Shown piece by piece: positions 28,536 through 37,923 of a stretch of DNA of 64,000 nt. Under the pieces are notes generated by a model. That model made no database searches and had not been told where the DNA came from. It saw only the letters and a list, made by a program, of their open reading frames with translations. Source of the stretch: Roseococcus sp. SYP-B2431 (GTDB lineage Bacteria; Pseudomonadota; Alphaproteobacteria; Acetobacterales; Acetobacteraceae); NCBI RefSeq assembly GCF_004336745.1, contig NZ_SJXD01000011.1, positions 310,001 through 374,000 of the forward strand, written 5' to 3'. The stretch's first letter is position 1. Every line of letters starts with the position of its first letter. A program made the position numbers and the translations under genes.

Positions 28536-28723
28536 GCTGTCCTCCTCGAGAGCGGTTCTTCCTCTGGAAAACGAGGGACATGCCCGGAGAGTTGCCGCAT
28601 CCCGCCTTCCGGGGCGGCGAAGCCCATGTCCCGGCATTTGACCGCGCCCCCGCCAACGGGGCAGGAGCCGCTACGTTGCTGGTCTGGCCAAACGGGCCAC
28701 CGCACACGCGAGTGAAAGTGCTT

Positions 28724-28738
28724 GTTTACAACTTAAAC
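28724..28738 (+). promoter_or_regulatory. AT-rich dyad upstream of rpfF-like gene
   Basis: GTTTACAACTTAAAC is an inverted repeat (GTTTA/TAAAC, five-base centre) in the only AT-rich patch of the 281-bp region before the DSF synthase gene, about 80 bases from its start. It could be an operator or part of the promoter. No matching -35/-10 pair is clear. Confidence 0.35.
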
Positions 28739-28816
28739 GCGATGCGTTCGCGGCTAACATGCGCCTACGGCCGACTTCGAGTCCTCATGGCCGATCCACC
28801 CAAAACGGAGCCTGCG

Positions 28817-29767
28817 ATGACCTTCCTCTCCCTCCCGGAAACCCAATCCGTCCCCAGCTCCTCCTTCGGCGATCCCGCCGCGGTGCTGGCCGCGGCGCGC
28901 TTTGCCACGCTGGAGACCCGGCTCGAGCCGGACACCGCGAGCTTCTGGGCGCATATGCGCCCCGGCCCGAAGCCCTGCTTCACGCTGGACCTGCTGCAGG
29001 ACATCCTGGCCCAGCAGGCCCTTCTGCGCGACGCGCTCTCGCCCGCCCGCCGCGCCGAGTTCGGCCCGACCCTGCGCTACTACGTGATGGGCAGCCGGCT
29101 GCCCGGCATCTTCAACCTGGGCGGCGATCTCTCCCTTTTCGCCGAGAAGATCCGCAGCCGCGACCTGCCCGCGCTGCGCCGCTACGGCCATCTCTGCGTC
29201 GAGGCGATCCACGGCAATGCCGAGGCCTTCCAGGCACCGGTCGTCACCATCGCGCTGGTCCAGGGCGACGCGCTGGGCGGCGGCTTCGAATGCGCGCTCG
29301 CCTTCGACGTCATCGTGGCCGAGCGGCAGGCGAAGTTCGGCCTGCCCGAGATTCTCTTCAACCTCTTCCCCGGCATGGGCGCCTACAGCTTCCTCTCCCG
29401 CCGGATCGGCCAGGTGGAGGCGGAAAAAATGATCATGTCCGGCCGCCTCTACTCGGCCGAGGAGCTGCACGCCATGGGCATCGTGACCGTGCTGGCCGAG
29501 CCGGGGCAGGGCGAGGCGGCGGTGCGCGACTACATCGACAACGCGACGCGCAAGCACAATGCCCAGCAGGCGCTGCTGCGCGTGCGCCGGCGCGTCGACC
29601 CGGTGACCCTGCCCGAGCTGAAGGATGTGGTGGACATCTGGGCCGAGACGGCGCTGGGCATTTCGGAGATGGACCTGCGCAAGATGCTGCGCCTCACCCA
29701 GGCGCAGGAGAAGCGCCTGGCCGCGGAGCTGGGAGCCCGGGAGCCGATGGTCCTGGCGGCGGAGTGA
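28817..29767 (+). CDS. rpfF: DSF synthase, RpfF-type crotonase
   Basis: 316 residues of the crotonase fold, closely matching RpfF. This enzyme makes diffusible signal factor (cis-2-unsaturated fatty acid) from acyl-ACP by dehydration and thioester cleavage. The two catalytic glutamates are present 20 residues apart, as in RpfF: E158 in GDALGGGFECAL and E178 in FGLPEILFNLFPGMG. YYVMGSRLPGIFNLGGDL (88-105) and MSGRLYSAEELHAMGIV are also characteristic and differ from fatty-acid-oxidation hydratases. ATG at 28817 follows CGGAG by six bases; one ten codons upstream is possible. It converges on an rpfC-like gene with 43 bp between, the same arrangement as in Xanthomonas. Confidence 0.9.
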   Translation: MTFLSLPETQSVPSSSFGDPAAVLAAARFATLETRLEPDTASFWAHMRPGPKPCFTLDLLQDILAQQALLRDALSPARRAEFGPTLRYYVMGSRLPGIFNLGGDLSLFAEKIRSRDLPALRRYGHLCVEAIHGNAEAFQAPVVTIALVQGDALGGGFECALAFDVIVAERQAKFGLPEILFNLFPGMGAYSFLSRRIGQVEAEKMIMSGRLYSAEELHAMGIVTVLAEPGQGEAAVRDYIDNATRKHNAQQALLRVRRRVDPVTLPELKDVVDIWAETALGISEMDLRKMLRLTQAQEKRLAAELGAREPMVLAAE

Positions 29768-29810
29768 GGCCCGCCACGACCCGCCGGGGGGCCGAGGGCG
29801 CGCAGGCCAT

Positions 29811-32306
29811 TCAGCTCCGCAACTGCCCGGTCCCACCCTCCGGGCCCTCGCGCAGCAGCAGCGGCCGTGCCCGCTCGAGCTCGGCCGCCAGCCGCTCCAC
29901 GATGGACCGGCCCTGCTCGCGCAGCACGTCGGGCCCGACGTTCCGGCAGAGCTGGCACAGCTCGCACAGCGCGCGGGCGCCCACATGGGATGCCGCGCTG
30001 TGGAGCGCATGCGCCTTGGCGCGGAAGGCGCCGGAATCGCCCGCCGCCACGGCGCGCGACAGCTCGCCGAGTGTGAGTTCGGCATCCTCCAGGAACTCGG
30101 TCACCACCTCGCGCGCGAATTCGGCGCCGCCCAGCAGGTCCAGATCGTCCAGCGCGCGCCGGTCCACCAGCACCGGCCCGGTGGGGCGGAAGCGCGGATG
30201 GCTGGCGATGGCGGCGATGGCCGGCGGGTGTTCCGGGCCCTCCTGCTCGGGCCAGGGCAGCGCGTCGATGGCGGCGAGCAGCGCGGCCGGCGTCAGGGGC
30301 TTCACCAGGCAGGCGGCGAAGCCCGCCTCCTCGCAGCGCCGGCGCGCCTCGTCAGTGGCATCGGCGGTGACGGCGAGCCAGGGCACGCGGCGGCGGCCCA
30401 GCGCCTGCATCGCATAGAGCTTCGCGGCCTCGATGCCGTCCAGCCGCGGCATGTTGAGGTCCATCAGCACGAGGTCGAAGTCGCGGGCCTCCAGCGCGTC
30501 CAGCGCCTCCTCGCCGTCCGAGACGAGGGTCGACTCGTGGCCGACGCTCTCCAGGATGCGCGCGACCACCCGCAGGTTGACCCGGTTGTCGTCCGCGACC
30601 AGCACGGAGAGCCGGCGCCGGGGCGCGGGCTGCGGCAGCCGCGCCGGCTCCCGACGCGCCGTCCCGCCGGCCAGGAGCAGCGCCGCCGAAAGCTGGTCCG
30701 GCGCCGGGGCGGGGGGCAGCAGCGTGACGAAGGCGCGGCGCAGCGGCAAAGGCGGGAGCTCCTCCGGCGGCTCGGGCGCCAGCAGGATGGTGCGCCAGGC
30801 CCCCATGGGGTCGAGCGCCTCCAGCGTCTGGGCGAGGATGGCGGGCGTCATGTCGCCCCCCTGGCGCAGCGCCTCAACATCGACCACCAGGAGGCGCGGG
30901 GCGGCGGCCGGCAGGCCCTCCAGCGCGCCGACGGCCTCGGCCAGCGTGGCCGCGGGGCGCAGCTGCAGGCCGGCCGCGGCCCAGTCCCTGGCGCGGGCGG
31001 CGGCGTCGGGGACGAGCAGGACCGCCTCGGGCGCGGCCGCCTCTTCCAGCGGGGCCGCGAGGCCCATCGGCAGCACGCACCAGAAGGTGCTGCCCACGCC
31101 TTCCAGGCTTTCGACCCCGATCCTGCCGCCGAGCAGCTCGGCCGTCCGCCTGCTGATCGCGAGCCCCAGTCCGGTGCCGCCGAAGCGGTTGATGATGCTG
31201 GCATCCGCCTGGGAGAAGGCCTCGAAGATGCGCGCCTGGGCCTCGGGCGCGATGCCGATGCCGGTGTCCGTCACCTCGAAGCGCAGCAGCACGCCCTCCT
31301 CCGAGGGCACCGCGTCGGCGGCGACCACGACGCCGCCCGAGGCGGTGAACTTCAGCGCGTTGCCGACCAGGTTCAGCAGCACCTCGCGGGTGAGCGAGGG
31401 ATCGCCCAGGAGCCGCCGCGGCGTGCGGCGCGTGGCGTGGAAGGTGAAGCGCAGCCCCTTCTCCCGCGCGGTGCCGGCGAGCATGCGGCGGACCTCGTCC
31501 AGCAGCGCGGGGAGCTCGAACTCCTCCCGCTGGACGGGCATCTGCCCGGCCTCGATGCGCGAGAAGTCCAGGATGCTCTCGATCAGCCGCAGCAGGTTGC
31601 GCCCGGCATCGGTGACGGTGCCGGCCATCTCGCGCTGTTCGGCGTCGAGCTCGGACTGCTGCAGCAGCCCGCCCATGCCGATGATGGCGTTGAGCGGCGT
31701 CCGCAGCTCGTGGCTGACGCTGGCCAGGAACATGCTCTTGGCCTGGTTGGCGGCCTCGGCCTGGGCCTTGGCCGCCGAGAGCTTGCGGACCAGTGTCGCC
31801 GCATAGGCCGGGATGGCGATGAGCCCGAGCAGGAAGCCGGCCGAGAGATGCGGCTGGTCGTGCCAGAAGGGTGTGAAGATCACGACCCCGGCGAAGCCCA
31901 GGATGCCCAGCGCCTGCCCGATGTAGAGCCAGGTCACGCCGAAGCGGAAGCCGTTGCCCAGGATGGCCCAGAGGTAGAGCGCCGCCAGCACCGAGGTCTT
32001 CTCGCCGCCGACATGCATCTCGTAGGAGAGCAGGGCCATGTCGAGCGCCAGCGTGACGACGCGCCGGAGGTTGTTGACCGCGGGGAAGGCCAGGATGTGC
32101 GCGAAGACGGCGATCGCGAAGACCCAATAGGCCGCCACCACCTCCAGCGCGTGCCAGGGCGCGTCCTCCAGCAGGAGGAAGACCGTGATGAGGAGCGCGA
32201 AGGCGAGCCGGTTGAAGCTCATCTCGTGCTCGGTGTCCGGCCGTCCGCGCAGCGCCCGGAAGCTGAGGAGGCGGGCGCGCCGCTGCTCCGGGGGCTGCGG
32301 GCTCAC
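29811..32306 (-). CDS. rpfC: RpfC-like hybrid sensor histidine kinase (DSF receptor)
   Basis: 831 residues. The N-terminus has the charged segment [13 protein letters not shown] (22-34), like the DSF-sensing region of Xanthomonas RpfC, then about five membrane segments (35-173) with [11 protein letters not shown] (113-123). HisKA has H199 in [11 protein letters not shown], almost the same position as the RpfC phospho-histidine. HATPase spans about 300-415, with NALKF, DTGIG and [11 protein letters not shown] degenerate receiver-like stretch covers 425-530. A true receiver has D616 in [11 protein letters not shown]-terminal HPt domain has H766 in KAHALHSAA. In Xcc, RpfC also restrains RpfF by direct binding. 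Four bases separate it from the upstream GGDEF-EAL gene. Confidence 0.88.
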   Translation of the reverse strand: MSPQPPEQRRARLLSFRALRGRPDTEHEMSFNRLAFALLITVFLLLEDAPWHALEVVAAYWVFAIAVFAHILAFPAVNNLRRVVTLALDMALLSYEMHVGGEKTSVLAALYLWAILGNGFRFGVTWLYIGQALGILGFAGVVIFTPFWHDQPHLSAGFLLGLIAIPAYAATLVRKLSAAKAQAEAANQAKSMFLASVSHELRTPLNAIIGMGGLLQQSELDAEQREMAGTVTDAGRNLLRLIESILDFSRIEAGQMPVQREEFELPALLDEVRRMLAGTAREKGLRFTFHATRRTPRRLLGDPSLTREVLLNLVGNALKFTASGGVVVAADAVPSEEGVLLRFEVTDTGIGIAPEAQARIFEAFSQADASIINRFGGTGLGLAISRRTAELLGGRIGVESLEGVGSTFWCVLPMGLAAPLEEAAAPEAVLLVPDAAARARDWAAAGLQLRPAATLAEAVGALEGLPAAAPRLLVVDVEALRQGGDMTPAILAQTLEALDPMGAWRTILLAPEPPEELPPLPLRRAFVTLLPPAPAPDQLSAALLLAGGTARREPARLPQPAPRRRLSVLVADDNRVNLRVVARILESVGHESTLVSDGEEALDALEARDFDLVLMDLNMPRLDGIEAAKLYAMQALGRRRVPWLAVTADATDEARRRCEEAGFAACLVKPLTPAALLAAIDALPWPEQEGPEHPPAIAAIASHPRFRPTGPVLVDRRALDDLDLLGGAEFAREVVTEFLEDAELTLGELSRAVAAGDSGAFRAKAHALHSAASHVGARALCELCQLCRNVGPDVLREQGRSIVERLAAELERARPLLLREGPEGGTGQLRS

Positions 32307-32310
32307 GGCG

Positions 32311-34494
32311 TCACGTGCCGGGCACCGGGGCCTCGGCCCCGGCCAGCCGGCGCTCCAGCGCCGCGGCCGTGATCGGGTGACTCACGAAGAAGCCCTGGAT
32401 CTCGTCGCAGCCGAGCCTGCGCACGGCCTCCAGCTGCGCTTCCGTCTCGATGCCCTCGGCCACCACCCGCATCCCGAGGTTGCGGCCCAGCGAGACCACG
32501 CCCGCGACGATCGCGGCATCCACGGCGTTGCCCGGCAGCTCCGCGACGAAGGAGCGGTCGATCTTGAGCCGCTGGACCGGGAAGCTCTTCACGTAGAGGA
32601 GCGAGGAATAGCCGACCCCGAAATCGTCAATGGAGAGGCAGACGCCCAGCTCGCGCAGCTCCCGCAGCGTCGCCGCGACCTTCTCCAGGTCGTCCATGGG
32701 CACGCGCTCGGTGAGCTCCAGGTCCAAGGTCGCCGGCGCGAGCCCGGCCTCTTCCAGGGCGGCCGCGACCATGCCGCGCACATCCGCCTGGCGGAAGAGC
32801 GAGGGCGAGATATTGGCCGAGACGCGGACGCCGCCGCCGGGCCGCCGGGCCCAGGCCGCGCCCTGGCGGCAGGCGGCGCGCAGCACCCAGGCGGTGATGG
32901 GCGTCATGAGCCCGGTCTCCTCGGCGGCGCCCAGGAAGGCGCCGGGGGCGAGCAGGCCGCGCTCGGGATGGTTCCAGCGCAGCAGGGCCTCGGCGCCGAC
33001 GATGCGGCCGGTGGAGAGGCACACCTGCGGCTGCCATCGCAACTCGAACTCGCCCCTGGCCAGCGCGCCGCGCAGGTCGGCTTCGAGCTGCATCGCCTCG
33101 CGGGCGGCGTGGTCCATGGCGGGGTCGAAGAAGCAGTAGCCCTTTCCGCCCTCGGATTTCGCCCGCGACATGGCGAGGTCGGCGTGGCGCAGCAGCTCCT
33201 CGGCCGAGGTGGCGTCGCCGGGGAAGAGGGCGACGCCGATGCTGACGGCGACCTGGACGCTGCGGCCCAGCACGGTGAAGGGCCGCTCCAGCGCCTCCTG
33301 GACGCGCAGGGCCAGCTGCGCGGCCTCCTGGGCGGCCCCGATCTCGGCCTGGAGGATGGCGAACTCGTCGCCGCCGAGCCGCGCGACGAGGTGGTCGGGG
33401 CCGACCGCCTCGGTGAGGCGGGCCGCCACGTCGCGCAGCATCCGGTCGCCCGCCTCGTGGCCCAGGGCATCGTTCACCGCCTTGAAGCGGTCGAGATCGA
33501 GGATATGGAGCGCGAAGGCCGCCTCGCCGCGTCGGCCGCCGGGGCGTGGCGGCTGCCGCCCGTCCTGGCGGCCTTGCGCGCAGCGGTCGCGCAGCCGCTC
33601 GCCCAGCATGGAGCGGTTGGGCAGGCCGGTCAGCGCATCGTGGCGGGCGAGGTAGAGGAGCTGCTCCTCGGCCCGCTTGCGGTCGGTGATGTCGATCGAG
33701 GTGGTGACGACGGCGGTGACCCGGCCTTCGCCGTCGCGCAGCGGCGCCTTGGTGGTGAGCAGCGTGCGCGAGCCGCCCTGGCCGTCCGAAAGCTCCTCCT
33801 CGAAGCCGGCCATGGGCAGGCCGGAGGCGAAGACCTCGGCATCGGCCGCAAGGCCCCGCTCCAGCCGCGCCTGGCCGAGGATGCGCAGCGCGCCGTGGCC
33901 CACCAGCTCGGCCGGGGTGGAGCCCGCGATGGTGGCCTGCCGGGCGTTCACGAAGATGAGCTTTCCCGCGCGGTCGGTCGCGCTGATCATGGCGGGCACG
34001 GTGTCGATGAGCTGGGCCAGGGATTCGCGGCTCTCGCGCAGCAGCGCGTGGCGCGAGCGCTCCGAGGCCTCGAGATCGCGCGCCAGCGCCTGCACCTGCC
34101 GGCGGGCCTGGAGCTGGTGCCGGCGCAGCGCCAGCAGGTTCCGCACGCGGGTGCGGAACTCGGCATGGTCCACCGGGGAGACCAGGAAGTCCGTGGCGCC
34201 GGCCTCGAGCGCGCGCAGCCGGAAGACGGGATCGTTGTAGGCGGTCACGACGATGATGGGCACGTCGGCGCCGGTCGCCTTGGCGCGGATGCGGCCCGCG
34301 ACCTCGGCGCCGTCGAGATGCGGCATGCGGTAGTCGCTGATGACGAGGTCCGGCTGATGCCCGTCCATCCAGGCCAGCGCGAGCAGCGGATTGCCGAAGG
34401 TGACGACCTCGGCCGAGGGTTCCACCGACACCGCGAGCTGGGCGAGGATCTTCCGGTTGGTGCCGCGGTCGTCGAGGATCAGGATCAGGGACAT
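32311..34494 (-). CDS. response regulator with PAS, GGDEF and EAL domains (cyclic-di-GMP turnover)
   Basis: 727 residues: a receiver domain with phospho-acceptor D54 ([12 protein letters not shown]), a PAS domain (about 155-272), GGDEF (about 285-445) and EAL (about 465-715). RLGGDEF (372-378) is intact, so diguanylate cyclase activity is possible. The inhibitory RxxD site is absent. The EAL domain keeps E502-A-L, N561, E593, D623-D624, K644, E680 and Q700, so phosphodiesterase activity is likely. It is four bases upstream of the rpfC-like gene, so the HPt of that kinase probably phosphorylates D54. It occupies the place of RpfG (REC-HD-GYP) and combines features of RpfR (PAS-GGDEF-EAL). Net output direction is unknown. 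Confidence 0.9.
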   Translation of the reverse strand: MSLILILDDRGTNRKILAQLAVSVEPSAEVVTFGNPLLALAWMDGHQPDLVISDYRMPHLDGAEVAGRIRAKATGADVPIIVVTAYNDPVFRLRALEAGATDFLVSPVDHAEFRTRVRNLLALRRHQLQARRQVQALARDLEASERSRHALLRESRESLAQLIDTVPAMISATDRAGKLIFVNARQATIAGSTPAELVGHGALRILGQARLERGLAADAEVFASGLPMAGFEEELSDGQGGSRTLLTTKAPLRDGEGRVTAVVTTSIDITDRKRAEEQLLYLARHDALTGLPNRSMLGERLRDRCAQGRQDGRQPPRPGGRRGEAAFALHILDLDRFKAVNDALGHEAGDRMLRDVAARLTEAVGPDHLVARLGGDEFAILQAEIGAAQEAAQLALRVQEALERPFTVLGRSVQVAVSIGVALFPGDATSAEELLRHADLAMSRAKSEGGKGYCFFDPAMDHAAREAMQLEADLRGALARGEFELRWQPQVCLSTGRIVGAEALLRWNHPERGLLAPGAFLGAAEETGLMTPITAWVLRAACRQGAAWARRPGGGVRVSANISPSLFRQADVRGMVAAALEEAGLAPATLDLELTERVPMDDLEKVAATLRELRELGVCLSIDDFGVGYSSLLYVKSFPVQRLKIDRSFVAELPGNAVDAAIVAGVVSLGRNLGMRVVAEGIETEAQLEAVRRLGCDEIQGFFVSHPITAAALERRLAGAEAPVPGT

Positions 34495-34818
34495 GGGGGC
34501 GCCGGCCGTGGTTTTGCATCCGGCGGTTGCCCGGCCGAAGGATGCTGATGCACCTTTCCGGGTGCCATGGCCATGGCTATCGCGGCGTGACGCCCGCCGC
34601 GCCGCGCGAGCTCAAGGCGAAGCTGCTGAAATGCCAGAGGATTCACGGACTGCTCCCTCCTGCGCCTGGCGTGCGGCTTAGGCCCCGCATGCTGCCCAGT
34701 TCTTTGCCCGGCTTGCAAAGCAAATAGGGCGCGGCGTAGCGCCGGCCGACAGGGCGACCGCGGCGCATCGACGCCGCGTCAGGGGTCAGAAGATCCGCCC
34801 GCATCGGCGGCCGCACCG
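34495..34818. other. non-coding gap between two signalling genes
   Basis: 324 bases between the GGDEF-EAL gene and the next hybrid kinase gene, both leftward. No convincing gene is present on either strand. A small dyad TTGCAAAGCAA near 34705-34715 lies in an otherwise GC-rich stretch and may mark the promoter region of the GGDEF-EAL/rpfC operon. No terminator with a T-tract was found. Confidence 0.6.
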
Positions 34819-37404
34819 CTACGGCAAGGGCGCCAAAGCCTCCCGCCCCCGCGCCGTGCTCAGCGACCGGGCCGCGGCGATGGCCGGGCGAAGCGCCTCC
34901 TCCAACCGCCGCAGCCGCGGTTCCGGATCGGCCTGTTCCCGCCCGGTGAGGGCATCCTCCAGGCGCAGGGCCGCCTCGGCCACGCCGCCGGCCTCCAGGG
35001 AGGCCGCGGTGCCCCGGAGCGCGTGGGTGAGCTGCGCGGCCTCGTCCAGGCGGCCCTCCGCGATCTGCCGGGCGAGCGTGGCGGCGGTGTCGCCGAAGCT
35101 TTCGCCGAAGTCGACGATGAGCTTGCGCAGGAGCTTCCGCTTCCCGTTCACGCGGACGAGCGCGGCCTCCAGATCATAGGGCGGCAGCGCGGGGGGAAGG
35201 CCGTCGGCATCGGGCGCCGCCGGTGCGGGCGGAGGCGCGGCGGGGCCGGCCGCGAGCCAGCGATCGAGCGTCGCGATCAGCGCCGCCGGATCGACCGGCT
35301 TGGCGACATGGTCGTTCATGCCGGCCCGCAGGCAGCGCTCCCGCTCCTGCTCATAGGCATGCGCGGTCATGGCGATGATCGGCAGGTCCTGCGCGGGAAT
35401 GCGCTGGCGGATCCGGATCGTGGCCTCGATCCCGTCCATCTCCGGCATCTGCACGTCCATCAGCACGGCGGCGAAGCCCAGCGGCTCGGCCAGGGCCTTG
35501 TCGCAGGCGACGCGGCCGTTCTCCGCGATCTCGACGACGAGGCCGGCATCGGTGAGGAGCTCGACCGCGAGCTGGCGGTTGATCTCGTTGTCCTCCGCCA
35601 GCAGGACTCGCGCCCCGTGGAACTCGGGCGCGACACGCGGGATCGGGGCCGGGCCGGGCGGCGTGGGGACGGCCTCGGGGCCGGCGCCGAGGAGGGTTGT
35701 CAGCGTGTCCAGCAGCAGCCCGGGATCCACCGGCTTCACGAGCACCGCCGAGATGCCGTTCGCCTCGGCCTTCTCGGCGATCTCCTCGCGGCCATAGGCG
35801 CTCACCATCACGACGAGCGGCGTCCTGACCCCGGGCGCCTTGCCCTGGATTCGCCTGGCCGCCTCCATCCCGTCCATGCCCGGCATCTTCCAGTCCATGA
35901 GGACGAGGTCGAAGGGCGCGCCGCTCGCCTCGGCGTCGTCCAGCGCGCTGAGCGCCTCGGCGGCGGAGGCGAAGAGCTCCACCCCGACGGACCAGGCCGC
36001 GAACATCTCCTGCAGGATCGCCCGCGAGGCGGCGTTGTCGTCCACGACCATGATGCGCAGGCGCGAGAGGGCTTCCACCGCCGGCCGCTGCGCGATGGTC
36101 GCCGCATCGGCGACGCCCAGCCGGAGGATGAAGCGGAAGCAGCTTCCCTCGCCGGGCGTGCTGTCCACGAAGATCGTGCCGCCCATCAGCTCCACCAGCT
36201 GCTTGCTGATGGCCAGCCCCAGGCCCGTCCCGCCGAAGCGGCGCGTGGTGGAGCTGTCGGCCTGGGTGAAGGAGCGGAACAGGCGGGCCTGCTGGTCCGG
36301 CGTCATGCCGATTCCCGTGTCGCGGACGGCGATCTCGAGCGCGATGTCCTCGCCCGGCGGGGACATCGGCCGGACGGTGACCGTCACCTCGCCGCGTTCC
36401 GTGAACTTCACCGCATTGGAGACCAGGTTGAGCACCACCTGGTTGAGCCGCAGGGAATCCCCCACCAGCGCCGCCGGCACCCCGGCATCGACCACGAAGC
36501 GCAGGCCCACGCCCTTCTCCTGGGCCCGCACGCCGGCGATGGAGGCGACGCCGTCGAGCGTGGCCCGCAGGTCGAAGGGCGCCCGCTCGAGGGTGAGCTT
36601 GCCGGCCTCGATCTTCGAGAAGTCCAGGATGTCGTTCACCAGCCCCAGCAGGGCGCCGCTCGCCGAGCGGATCTTGACGAGGTAGTCGCGCTGCTTGGGC
36701 GTCATCTCGGTGCGCAGGGCGAGATGGCTGAAGCCGAGGATCGCGTTCATCGGCGTGCGTATCTCGTGGCTCATATTGGCCAGGAAGATGCTCTTCGCCG
36801 CATTCGCCGCCTGGGCCTCCCGCGTCCGCTGCCCGACGCGCAGCTCCAGCGTCTCGTTCTGGTGCCGGATCTCCGCGCTCATCGACGCGATCCGGCGGAA
36901 GGTCCGGACCAGGGTGACGCAGAGCGCGACGAGCACGGCGCTCTGGAACAGGACGATCGCGACATGGAGATAGACCCGCGCGAGATCCGCCCCGCCGAGG
37001 AAGATCGCCGCCGGCAGCAGGAAGTTCAGCAGGAGGTGATGCAGGAGGACGGTCCCCGCGCCGACCACGATCACGCGCCAGTCGCACCATCCGATCAGCA
37101 GGGCGAGGCCGGCGAAGAAGTACATGTGCATGTCCATCTGCCAGCCGTGCCCGGCCAGCAGGTAGAGCATCAGGGCCGGCTGCCCCATCAGCGCGATCGC
37201 CGAGACGTAGCGCGACACGGGCGCGGGGCCCCGGAGCCACCAGCAGAGGTGGTAGGCGGCCACCAGGGCGGCGGAGAAGGCGGCCGGCGCGGCCGGCGCG
37301 CGGCCCAGCAGGACCGCGCTCAGCGCGACCGCAGGGACATGCAGCCAGAGCAGCCCGACGAAGGCGCGGCCGAAGCGTCGCCGGAGGCCGTCGAGCTCGG
37401 ACAT
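34819..37404 (-). CDS. hybrid sensor histidine kinase with two receivers and HPt
   Basis: 861 residues. About six membrane segments (13-168) contain an unusual [11 protein letters not shown] stretch (90-100) with two histidines near the membrane face, which might bind metal or haem. Next come HisKA with H213 ([11 protein letters not shown]), HATPase (about 318-430; [20 protein letters not shown]), receiver 1 with D504 ([11 protein letters not shown]), receiver 2 with D650 ([11 protein letters not shown]) and an HPt with H794 (LTHALRGTA). The order is that of BarA/EvgS-like phosphorelay kinases. No separate response regulator is encoded beside it, but the receiver of the GGDEF-EAL protein 324 bp downstream is a candidate target. 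Its ATG overlaps the stop of the small gene upstream (TGATG). Confidence 0.92.
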   Translation of the reverse strand: MSELDGLRRRFGRAFVGLLWLHVPAVALSAVLLGRAPAAPAAFSAALVAAYHLCWWLRGPAPVSRYVSAIALMGQPALMLYLLAGHGWQMDMHMYFFAGLALLIGWCDWRVIVVGAGTVLLHHLLLNFLLPAAIFLGGADLARVYLHVAIVLFQSAVLVALCVTLVRTFRRIASMSAEIRHQNETLELRVGQRTREAQAANAAKSIFLANMSHEIRTPMNAILGFSHLALRTEMTPKQRDYLVKIRSASGALLGLVNDILDFSKIEAGKLTLERAPFDLRATLDGVASIAGVRAQEKGVGLRFVVDAGVPAALVGDSLRLNQVVLNLVSNAVKFTERGEVTVTVRPMSPPGEDIALEIAVRDTGIGMTPDQQARLFRSFTQADSSTTRRFGGTGLGLAISKQLVELMGGTIFVDSTPGEGSCFRFILRLGVADAATIAQRPAVEALSRLRIMVVDDNAASRAILQEMFAAWSVGVELFASAAEALSALDDAEASGAPFDLVLMDWKMPGMDGMEAARRIQGKAPGVRTPLVVMVSAYGREEIAEKAEANGISAVLVKPVDPGLLLDTLTTLLGAGPEAVPTPPGPAPIPRVAPEFHGARVLLAEDNEINRQLAVELLTDAGLVVEIAENGRVACDKALAEPLGFAAVLMDVQMPEMDGIEATIRIRQRIPAQDLPIIAMTAHAYEQERERCLRAGMNDHVAKPVDPAALIATLDRWLAAGPAAPPPAPAAPDADGLPPALPPYDLEAALVRVNGKRKLLRKLIVDFGESFGDTAATLARQIAEGRLDEAAQLTHALRGTAASLEAGGVAEAALRLEDALTGREQADPEPRLRRLEEALRPAIAAARSLSTARGREALAPLP

Positions 37405-37805
37405 CAGCCGGCCCCTCCGCCGGAGCCGAGGCAGCCGCGCAGCAGCACGGGATCGAGCACGAGCCAGGCGCCCGCGCGATAGGCGGCGGCGGCGAAGCCG
37501 GGGCTGTCGGAATGGGCGAAGATCACGTTGGGCAGGCCGCCGGCATCGACGATCGTGCCGTCGGCCGCGGCCACGAGGGCCACCATCGCATCGGATCCCT
37601 TCCAGGGCGCGGCGATGATGGCGAACTGCGTCTGCCCGTCCTGCGGCATCAGCCCGACCGCAACAGGGGCCAGGAGGCTGAAGAGCAGAAGGGCAAGGAC
37701 GGGAACCGCCGCGGCCCCGTCCTGGCGGCGGCCGTCACGCGGGCCGGGCGCCGTCGGGTGCTTCCTGCCGGAGGCAGCGAGGGAGACGAACATCGATAAG
37801 CTCAC
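37404..37805 (-). CDS. small membrane-anchored protein of unknown function
   Basis: 133 residues from a GTG, or 129 from an internal ATG at 37793. A basic N-terminal region precedes one membrane helix ([20 protein letters not shown], about 34-53), followed by an extracytoplasmic domain ([20 protein letters not shown], then [20 protein letters not shown]). I do not recognise the family. Its stop shares a base with the start of the hybrid kinase, so the two are translationally coupled and it may be a periplasmic input or accessory protein for that kinase. A TATAAT-like element lies just upstream. Confidence 0.65.
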   Translation of the reverse strand: MSLSMFVSLAASGRKHPTAPGPRDGRRQDGAAAVPVLALLLFSLLAPVAVGLMPQDGQTQFAIIAAPWKGSDAMVALVAAADGTIVDAGGLPNVIFAHSDSPGFAAAAYRAGAWLVLDPVLLRGCLGSGGGAG

Positions 37806-37810
37806 ATAGT

Positions 37811-37816
37811 ATTATA
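37811..37816 (-). promoter_or_regulatory. candidate -10 element
   Basis: On the minus strand TATAAT lies in a rare AT-rich patch (37801-37826) a few bases ahead of the proposed start of the small membrane protein gene. No TTGACA-like -35 is visible at the right distance, so it may be an extended or activator-dependent promoter. Confidence 0.4.
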
Positions 37817-37923
37817 AGGAATATAGCACGTCGCCCGGCGCCGAGCTGCAACATTCCGTCGCGGCCGGCGCTTGCCCTGGGCTCCCGGCCGCGAAGGCGC
37901 GGGGACGGCCCCCGCGCGGAAGG

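Noticed and set aside
28479-28715. 78-codon frame antisense to the small basic protein and its promoter
   Set aside because: Shadow of the Lys/Gly-rich gene on the other strand, with no ribosome binding site.
28817-29767. Calling the crotonase an ordinary enoyl-CoA hydratase
   Set aside because: The FNLGGDL, GDALGGGFE and GLPEILFNLFPGMGAYSF text and the neighbouring RpfC-like kinase fit RpfF far better.
32185-34548. 787-codon plus-strand frame opposite the GGDEF-EAL gene
   Set aside because: Shadow frame. The minus strand has intact GGDEF and EAL domains.
34527-34727. 66-codon open frame in the gap after the GGDEF-EAL gene
   Set aside because: No ribosome binding site, no protein-like composition and no coupling to neighbours.
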